A stretch of DNA of 6,075 bases from Pseudomonadota bacterium (GTDB lineage: Bacteria > Pseudomonadota > Gammaproteobacteria > Xanthomonadales > Xanthomonadaceae), in assembly GCA_023391775.1 (NCBI GenBank), contig JAEWAG010000089.1:1-6075 (forward strand), given 5' to 3'. The notes below the pieces were generated by a model, which worked only from the letters and a program-made list of their open reading frames with translations, did not search any database and was not told the DNA's origin. Below are positions 1 to 6,075 of the stretch, one piece after another (position 1 is the stretch's first letter; every line of letters starts with the position of its first letter). A program made the translations under genes and the position numbers.

Positions 1-41
1 CCCCCTTTCTTCTGCCTGGCGTTCGGGAACCGGGGTGTAGC

Positions 42-66
42 ATCCGGATTCGTACGAGCCCGTACG
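42..66. promoter_or_regulatory. Nested palindromes in the rpfF leader
   Basis: The 94 bases before rpfF contain ATCCGGAT (42-49), a perfect 8-base palindrome. It is followed closely by CGTACG (51-56) and CGTACG (61-66), itself a 6-base palindrome repeated with a 10-base period and separated by AGCC. In DNA, two identical half-sites one helical turn apart could bind a regulator. In RNA, the pair could form a 6-bp stem with a 4-base loop about 17 bases before the Shine-Dalgarno. No convincing sigma70 -35/-10 pair was found here, and no Clp/CRP-type TGTGA-N6-TCACA site. A regulatory role is inference. Confidence 0.3.
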
Positions 67-94
67 CCCACGACCACCACCCGGAGAGCAGGCC

Positions 95-964
95 ATGAGT
101 ACCATCGAAAAGCTTCAGCACGTTTCGCCCTACCCAACCATTCGCGTGGAGGGCCCGGCCGACGGCAGCGCCCATTGGCTTTACATGCATGCCGACGCGC
201 ATGCCGGCGTGCGCCCCTGCTGCCGCTTCGAGATGCTCGAGGACATGTGGAGCTACATGAGTGCCATGACCCGGCCGCAGGCACAGCGCGTGCCCGGCCA
301 GCTGCGCCACTTCGTGCTGGCATCGGCCGCGGACGCGTACAACCTCGGCGGCGACCTGGACCTGTTCCGGCACCTGATCCTCGCCGGCAACCGCGAGCAG
401 CTGCTGGCCTACGCGCAGCGTTGCGTGGAGGGCGTGCACCACGTGCACACCGGTTTCGGTGGCGATGTGCACACCGTGGCGCTCATCCAGGGCGATGCGC
501 TCGGCGGCGGACTGGAGATGGCGCTCGCCTGCCACACCATCGTCGCCGAGGAAGGCGTGGGCATGGGCCTGCCGGAAGTGCTGTTCGGCCTGTTCCCGGG
601 CATGGGGGCGTACTCGTTCCTCTGCAAGCGCGTGAGCCCGCGCCAGGCCGAGCGCATGATCCTCGGCGGCGAGATCTACAGCAGCGAGGAAATGCACCGC
701 CTGGGCGTGGTCGACGTGCTGGTCCCCAAGGGCGAAGGCGAGGCCGCGGTGCGCGACCTGATCCGCCAGCAGCAGCGCGCCCCGCACGCGAACCTCGCGA
801 TGAACGCGGTGCGGGCTGTGGGCCAGCCGGTCAGCTACGAGGAACTGCTGGCCATCACCGAAGTATGGGTCGATACCGCCCTGGACCTGGGCGAGCGCTC
901 GCTGCGGACCATGGAGCGCATCGTGCGCGCGCAGAGCCGCCGCGCGGGCATGCCGGCGAACTGA
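95..964 (+). CDS. rpfF: DSF synthase RpfF, crotonase-family bifunctional dehydratase/thioesterase
   Basis: This 289-residue protein of the enoyl-CoA hydratase/isomerase (crotonase) superfamily has the same length as Xanthomonas campestris RpfF. In that family RpfF dehydrates 3-hydroxyacyl-ACP to the cis-2-enoyl form and releases the free acid, producing the diffusible signal factor in the cytoplasm. The oxyanion-hole segments are visible as NLGGDLDLF (83-91) and GDALGGGLE (133-141). The two catalytic glutamates fall exactly where expected, E141 in GGGLE and E161 in LPE. The acyl-pocket residues M170 and W258 also match those I recall from the X. campestris structure, while position 276 is Ile rather than Leu. 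The ATG at 95 is preceded by GGAGAG (83-88) with 6-base spacing. Only 94 upstream bases are visible, so whether rpfB precedes it as in Xanthomonas cannot be judged. It is convergent with rpfC. Identification is firm from sequence and from context. Confidence 0.97.
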   Translation: MSTIEKLQHVSPYPTIRVEGPADGSAHWLYMHADAHAGVRPCCRFEMLEDMWSYMSAMTRPQAQRVPGQLRHFVLASAADAYNLGGDLDLFRHLILAGNREQLLAYAQRCVEGVHHVHTGFGGDVHTVALIQGDALGGGLEMALACHTIVAEEGVGMGLPEVLFGLFPGMGAYSFLCKRVSPRQAERMILGGEIYSSEEMHRLGVVDVLVPKGEGEAAVRDLIRQQQRAPHANLAMNAVRAVGQPVSYEELLAITEVWVDTALDLGERSLRTMERIVRAQSRRAGMPAN

Positions 965-985
965 TCGAAGTGCGGGAGGGCGTGG

Positions 986-1015
986 GGTCAGGTCCGGCCG
1001 AGGCCGGCCCTGGCT
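986..1015. terminator. Hairpin between convergent rpfF and rpfC, probable bidirectional terminator
   Basis: A long inverted repeat fills the centre of the 58-base gap between the rpfF and rpfC stop codons. CAGG-T-CCGGC (989-998) pairs with GCCGG-C-CCTG (1003-1012) around the loop CGAG, giving nine Watson-Crick pairs with one T/C mismatch. G987-C1014 and two G-T wobbles extend the stem. Its position makes it suited to stop transcription from both sides. No run of T follows on either strand, so it is not a textbook intrinsic terminator. It may instead act as a 3' stabilising structure or rely on Rho. Confidence 0.5.
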
Positions 1016-1022
1016 GCCGCAC

Positions 1023-3191
1023 TCAGGATTCCTGCCCCTCGCCGGTTCCCGGGCTGCGCACGAGGCGCGCATCGAGCGCTCGCCGGCCCTGCTCCAGCGC
1101 CTGCGCCAACCGCTCCAGCTGCTCGCGCCATTCGCCACGCATCTGCCACTCCGGCAGGCGCATCAGGGTTCCGCCCAGCTCGGCGAGCTTGACTAGGCCC
1201 ATGTTCGCGGCCACGCCCTTGATCGCATGGGCATGGTCACGCATCTGCGACCAGTCCGCTTCCTCGCCCGCCCTCTGCATCGAGGCAAGGCACCCTTCGG
1301 CGTCGCTGACGCAGTGACGCACGAACTCCCGCTCGAAGTTGCTGCCCATGCCCATCGCCGCCAGCTCGTCGAGCACCGACGGATCCAGCGCCCGGCTCGT
1401 ATCCTCGGCCGGCGGCCGCGCCGGCAGTGGCACCGGCCGGCGCGCGCGCTTGAGCGCGATGTCGGCCAGCACGTCCAGCAGGCGCGCCGCCGCCACCGGC
1501 TTGGCCAGGAAAGCGTAGGCACCGGCCGTCTCGCAGCGCTGGATGGATTCCGGCGTCACGTCCGCGCTGAGCACCACCACCGGCGTGGCCGGGCCGCCGC
1601 CTGCCTGCATCACGTGCAGCTGGCGCAGCAGGTCCAGGCCGCTGATGCCGGGCATGTGCAGGTCGACCACGGCCAGGTCGTAGTCGCGGTCGGCCATGGC
1701 GTCGAGCACCTCCTCGCCGCCGGCCACGCAGGTGACCTTGTGCCCGGCCTTCTGCAACAGCCGCTGCAGCACCATCCGGTTGGCCTCGTAGTCGTCGGCC
1801 ACCAGCACCTGCATGCTGCGCACCCGCGCGCGGTGGCGCAGGAACGGATCGGCGAATGCGATCACCTTGCCATTGTCGTCCTGCCCGTCTCCGTGGCCGA
1901 CATCCACCGCCGCCACCTGCACGGGCGCCTGGGCCGCGTCGAACGGCACCTCGAACCAGAAGCGGGTCCCGCGCGGCTGCAGGCTCTCGAAACCGATCCG
2001 CCCGCCCATCGCCTCGACCAGGCCGCGGGCGATGGTCGTGCCCAGGCCGGTGCCGCCGTAGCGGCGTGCGAGGCCGGCATCGGCCTGCTCGAAAGCCTGG
2101 AACAGGCGCTCGCGCATGCCTTCGGGAATGCCGATGCCGGTGTCGCTGACGATGAAGCGCAGGCGCACGCCGCCGGCCTCGGCGGCACCGGCCACCTGCA
2201 CGTCCACGCGCACGCGTCCGGCATCGGTGAACTTGACCGCGTTGCCGACCAGGTTGAGCAGCACCTGGCGCAGGTGGCCGGCATCGCCGCGCACCAGCGC
2301 GGGCACGGCCTCCTCGACCACGACCAGGTACTCCAGCCGCTTCTGCCGCGCCTGCGGATGCAGGATCAGGCCGATCGAATCGACCACCTCGCGCGGGGAG
2401 AAATTGCCCGGGTTGAGCTTGACCTTGCCGGCCTCGATCGCCGAGATGTCCAGCACATCCTCCACCAGCGCCATCAGGCTGCGGGTGGAGGCCTGGATGG
2501 TGCGCAGGCACTCGCGCTGCTCGCCGTCCAGGCGGGTGGTCGACAGCAGCTCGGTCATTCCCGCCAGGCCGTTGAGCGGAGTGCGGAACTCGTGGCTCAT
2601 GTTGGCCAGGAAGCGGCTCTTGGCCTCGCTGGCGCGCTGCGCCTCCTCGGTGGCGCGGGTCAGCTGGCGCAGCAGGCTGGACAGGTACATCGGGATCGCC
2701 ACCAGCCCCACCAGCAGGCCCACGCCCAGCCCCCGCACCTCGTGCCAGAACTCGGTCATCACCAGCACCGAGCCGAAACATGCCACCGCCATGCACACGG
2801 CCAGCGCCAGGTAACGGTTGCCATAGCGCAGGCCGTTGCCGACCGTCACCCACATCACCACCACGTAGACCCAGGCCAGCGGCTCGCCCATGCGGATCAT
2901 GCCTGCGGCCATCAGCCCGTAATCGGCCAGCATGCCGACCCAGCGGCGCAGGTCCGAGCGGCCGGGGCGGGCCAGCAGCGCCGAGAAGATGCCCAGGCTC
3001 AGCAGCAGGCCGGTGAGGACGATGGCCAGCACATCGCGGTACTGGCCGGGGCTGAGGTCCGCGCGCGAGGACGGCAGCAGCACGTAGACCAGGATCACCA
3101 GGATCAGCGCGATGCGCACCAGTGCCTGGGCGTGCTCGCTGTCCGGCCGGTTGGCCAGCCGCGACTTCAGCCAGGCCCAGGCCTCAGCCAC
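1023..3191 (-). CDS. rpfC: Hybrid sensor histidine kinase RpfC (DSF receptor)
   Basis: This 722-residue inner-membrane hybrid kinase is close to the 726 residues of X. campestris RpfC. Residues 1-23 form a short hydrophilic N-terminus, followed by five or six hydrophobic segments at about 24-40, 53-73, 84-100, 104-118, 126-148 and 153-174. Next come the HisKA domain with H200 in NMSHEFRTPLNG, and an HATPase_c domain with N-box N313/N317, D350-TGIGIP and G-box RRYGGTGLGTTIARG (377-389). The receiver (about 458-580) has D465/D466, phosphoacceptor D510, S542 and K564. A C-terminal HPt domain carries H655 in HAIKG. The protein autophosphorylates in response to DSF and relays phosphate to RpfG; in X. 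campestris its receiver also binds and restrains RpfF. The start is GTG, with GGGGAGG (3204-3198) placed 6 bases upstream; the next Met is residue 88, inside the membrane domain. The start overlaps the rpfG stop by 8 bases, implying an rpfG-rpfC operon with translational coupling. Confidence 0.97.
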   Translation of the reverse strand: MAEAWAWLKSRLANRPDSEHAQALVRIALILVILVYVLLPSSRADLSPGQYRDVLAIVLTGLLLSLGIFSALLARPGRSDLRRWVGMLADYGLMAAGMIRMGEPLAWVYVVVMWVTVGNGLRYGNRYLALAVCMAVACFGSVLVMTEFWHEVRGLGVGLLVGLVAIPMYLSSLLRQLTRATEEAQRASEAKSRFLANMSHEFRTPLNGLAGMTELLSTTRLDGEQRECLRTIQASTRSLMALVEDVLDISAIEAGKVKLNPGNFSPREVVDSIGLILHPQARQKRLEYLVVVEEAVPALVRGDAGHLRQVLLNLVGNAVKFTDAGRVRVDVQVAGAAEAGGVRLRFIVSDTGIGIPEGMRERLFQAFEQADAGLARRYGGTGLGTTIARGLVEAMGGRIGFESLQPRGTRFWFEVPFDAAQAPVQVAAVDVGHGDGQDDNGKVIAFADPFLRHRARVRSMQVLVADDYEANRMVLQRLLQKAGHKVTCVAGGEEVLDAMADRDYDLAVVDLHMPGISGLDLLRQLHVMQAGGGPATPVVVLSADVTPESIQRCETAGAYAFLAKPVAAARLLDVLADIALKRARRPVPLPARPPAEDTSRALDPSVLDELAAMGMGSNFEREFVRHCVSDAEGCLASMQRAGEEADWSQMRDHAHAIKGVAANMGLVKLAELGGTLMRLPEWQMRGEWREQLERLAQALEQGRRALDARLVRSPGTGEGQES

Positions 3192-4254
3192 GGGGTGCCT
3201 CCCCGGCCGGCCGCGCCGAGGCGGTGGAGAACTGTTCGCAGATCTCTATCACCCGGTCGCGCGCGCGCAGCAGCGCGTCCACGCAGGCCGGGTCGAAGAG
3301 CCGGCCGCGCTGGGCATAGAGGTAGGCCAGCGCCGCATCGATGGTCCAGGGCTCCGTGTACGGACGGCGCGAGATCAGCGCGTCGAACACGTCGGCCACC
3401 GCCACGATGCGCGCCTCCAGCGGGATCGCCTCGCCGGCCAGGCCATCGGGATAGCCGCTGCCATCCCAGCGTTCGTGGTGGCGCAGCGCGATCAGCGCGC
3501 CGGCCTGGATGAAGCGGTTGGGGCTGTCGGCCAGCAGCTCGTAGCCGATCCGCGGATGGCGCCGCATCACCGCCATCTCCTCCTCATCCAGCTGCCCGGC
3601 CTTCATCAGCACCGAGTCGGGGATGGCGATCTTGCCCATGTCGTGCAGCGGCGCGGCCGCTTCGATGGTGCGCACCTCGTCCTCGGGCAGGCCCAGCGAC
3701 TCGGCCACCAGCGCGGCCAGGCGCGACATGCGTTCCAGATGGGTGCTGGTGCCGGCGTCGCGGAACTCGATGGCCCGTGCCAGCCGCGAGAGGGTCTCCC
3801 GTTCGCGCTCCTCCACCTCGTTCATGCTCGCCAGCAGCCGCTGCTCCAGCGACAGCGCCCGTTGCTTGACCGTCTCGGCCTGCTGCCGCAGCTGCAGCAG
3901 GTTGTGGCAGCGGGCACGCAGTTCGCGCGGACGCACCGGCTTGACCAGGAAGTCGATGACCCCCGCTTCCAGCGCCGCCTGGCGGATCGGCTCGTCGCCG
4001 ACCACGGTGATCAGGATGATCGGGATGTCGCGGTGCCGGGGCATGCGCCGGAAACGGCGTGCGAACTCCAGCCCGTCCATCCCCGGCATGCGGTAGTCCA
4101 GCAGCAGCAGGTCGACGGGATTGTCCTCGCACCATGCCAGGGCCTGGCGCGCATCGCCGAAGTCGTGCACCCGCAACTCCGAGGCGATGTCCTCGATGAT
4201 GTGGCGCAGCATCGTCCTTGCCGATGCCTGGTCGTCAACGATGGCGATATCCAA
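3184..4254 (-). CDS. rpfG: Response regulator RpfG, HD-GYP cyclic-di-GMP phosphodiesterase
   Basis: The 356-residue protein has an N-terminal receiver (about 2-120) with D7/D8, phosphoacceptor D53 in LLLLDYRMPGMDG, T83 and K105. A helical linker (about 120-155) leads to an HD-GYP domain (about 156-345) with H172, the HD pair H204-D205 in LHDMGKI, and an intact HHERWDGSGYPDG (259-271). D288 and D291 follow in ADVFDA. It is the cytoplasmic output of DSF sensing: phosphorylated by RpfC, it degrades cyclic di-GMP. The start is TTG at 4254-4252. Reading upstream in frame to the TAG at 4386-4384 I find no ATG, GTG or TTG, so no other standard start exists, and beta-strand 1 of the receiver begins immediately. 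X. campestris RpfG is longer (378 residues, phosphoacceptor D70 as I recall), so this N-terminus is about 17 residues shorter. The Shine-Dalgarno is poor (GCAGGG only). The gene is first in an rpfG-rpfC unit and no rpfH lies between them. Confidence 0.96.
   Translation of the reverse strand: MDIAIVDDQASARTMLRHIIEDIASELRVHDFGDARQALAWCEDNPVDLLLLDYRMPGMDGLEFARRFRRMPRHRDIPIILITVVGDEPIRQAALEAGVIDFLVKPVRPRELRARCHNLLQLRQQAETVKQRALSLEQRLLASMNEVEERERETLSRLARAIEFRDAGTSTHLERMSRLAALVAESLGLPEDEVRTIEAAAPLHDMGKIAIPDSVLMKAGQLDEEEMAVMRRHPRIGYELLADSPNRFIQAGALIALRHHERWDGSGYPDGLAGEAIPLEARIVAVADVFDALISRRPYTEPWTIDAALAYLYAQRGRLFDPACVDALLRARDRVIEICEQFSTASARPAGEAPRG
3198..3204 (-). promoter_or_regulatory. Ribosome binding site deciding the rpfC GTG start
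   Basis: GGGGAGG on the minus strand lies 6 bases before GTG (3191-3189) and inside the last codons of rpfG. It supports GTG as the rpfC start. Its position within the upstream gene means that ribosomes finishing rpfG pass over or unfold it, consistent with coupled translation of kinase and regulator. Confidence 0.65.
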
Positions 4255-4286
4255 GGCCCTGCCCGTCCCGCCCCGATCCTGTGCGC

Positions 4287-4292
4287 AGCATA
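4287..4292 (-). promoter_or_regulatory. Possible -10 element for rpfG-rpfC
   Basis: TATGCT (minus strand 4292-4287) is a reasonable -10 hexamer and would start transcription about 25 bases before the rpfG TTG. The only -35 candidate at suitable spacing, GTGCAG 18 bases upstream, is a poor match. The gap between lysS and rpfG (4255-4399) shows no other obvious signal and no intrinsic terminator with a T run, so read-through from lysS is also possible. Confidence 0.2.
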
Positions 4293-4399
4293 GCCTGCGC
4301 CGCGGTCTGCCTGCACCGCCCGCAACCGCGCGCGATGCCGGCTGTGATCCAGTGCCGCTTTCGCGCCCCCCCAGCGCCCGCGCCTACCTCCGGCCCGGC

Positions 4400-5926
<1,527 letters not shown>

Positions 5927-6041
5927 GGTCTGGACCGGACATGGCGCGCAGGGGCGCCTGGTTGCGGGGCGGCCCGGCCTGCCTGTGGCAGCGCCGGGCC
6001 ACCCAGAAACCACGCGCCCGCGCGCAACGTCCGGTCCACAG

Positions 6042-6075
6042 ATGAGCCAGCCCAACGAAGCCCCCGCCACCGCGC
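6042..6075 (+). CDS. Possible divergent gene with a LysS-like N-terminus (partial, runs off the window)
   Basis: An ATG at 6042 opens a plus-strand frame that begins [11 protein letters not shown] and is still open at the window edge. The first 11 residues match 8 of 11 residues of LysS on the opposite strand ([11 protein letters not shown]), and the leader GTCCGGTCCA sits at the same place, 3 bases before this ATG against 4 before lysS. Only 34 bases are visible, so it could be a second lysS-type gene, an unrelated gene that acquired a lysS leader and start by inverted duplication, or a non-coding remnant. There is no Shine-Dalgarno, as with lysS. The product cannot be named. Confidence 0.35.
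   Translation, partial: MSQPNEAPATA

Noticed and set aside
1..40. Possible 3' end of rpfB ending in TAG at 38-40
   Set aside because: The 12 codons before the stop do not look like an acyl-CoA ligase C-terminus to me, and the stretch is too short to judge.
175..1317. A 380-codon plus-strand frame overlapping rpfF and running into rpfC
   Set aside because: The product is Arg/Ala/Pro-rich frame-shift noise over rpfF and crosses the convergent terminator region into the antisense of rpfC.
2782..3191. Possible frameshift or truncation in rpfC or the other genes
   Set aside because: All four main frames are uninterrupted, full length and have every expected motif.
1227..3512. A 761-codon open frame on the plus strand, rich in His and Gln
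   Set aside because: It lies antisense to rpfC, whose domains and motifs are complete. Long antisense frames are expected in GC-rich coding DNA, and the product is low-complexity with no recognisable domain.
3112..4293. A 393-codon open frame on the plus strand over rpfG
   Set aside because: It is the antisense shadow of rpfG and has no family signature or ribosome site.
5927..6070. A 48-residue N-terminal extension of LysS from GTG at 6070
   Set aside because: The extra residues resemble nothing in LysRS, cross the palindrome, and would give a protein well beyond family length. ATG at 5926 gives the usual N-terminus.

Overview
The window looks like a chromosomal segment of a high-GC gammaproteobacterium of the Xanthomonadaceae/Lysobacteraceae (Lysobacter, Luteimonas, Pseudoxanthomonas, Stenotrophomonas or Xanthomonas relatives). 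It carries the core of the rpf (regulation of pathogenicity factors) locus for DSF (diffusible signal factor, a cis-2-unsaturated fatty acid) quorum sensing, next to lysS, which is the rpf neighbour known in this family. The genus cannot be fixed from the sequence alone. I see no mobile element, CRISPR array, tRNA or rRNA.

Layout from left to right: a 94-base leader with nested palindromes; rpfF (+), the DSF synthase; a 58-base convergent gap holding a strong hairpin; rpfC (-), a five- or six-pass membrane hybrid sensor kinase; rpfG (-), an HD-GYP cyclic-di-GMP phosphodiesterase response regulator overlapping rpfC by 8 bases; a 145-base gap; lysS (-), lysyl-tRNA synthetase; and finally a divergent region that is one large imperfect palindrome, with a second lysS-like start codon reading rightwards out of the window.

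How the genes work together (known from Xanthomonas campestris, and supported here by intact motifs): RpfF makes DSF from a 3-hydroxyacyl-ACP. RpfC senses DSF through its short N-terminal segment and membrane domain, then relays phosphate His-Asp-His within itself and on to the receiver of RpfG. Phosphorylated RpfG hydrolyses cyclic di-GMP, which relieves repression of Clp-dependent virulence and exoenzyme genes. Without signal, the RpfC receiver domain binds RpfF and limits DSF synthesis. All catalytic and phosphotransfer residues I would expect are present. The rpfH gene found between rpfG and rpfC in X. campestris is absent.

The most unusual feature is the right end (about 5894-6074). The promoter, leader and first 11 codons of lysS are mirrored on the opposite strand with a few substitutions. 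The two arms meet almost without spacer at about 5985, and prfB, the usual upstream neighbour of lysS, is not adjacent. The window ends inside the repeat, so its full extent cannot be seen.
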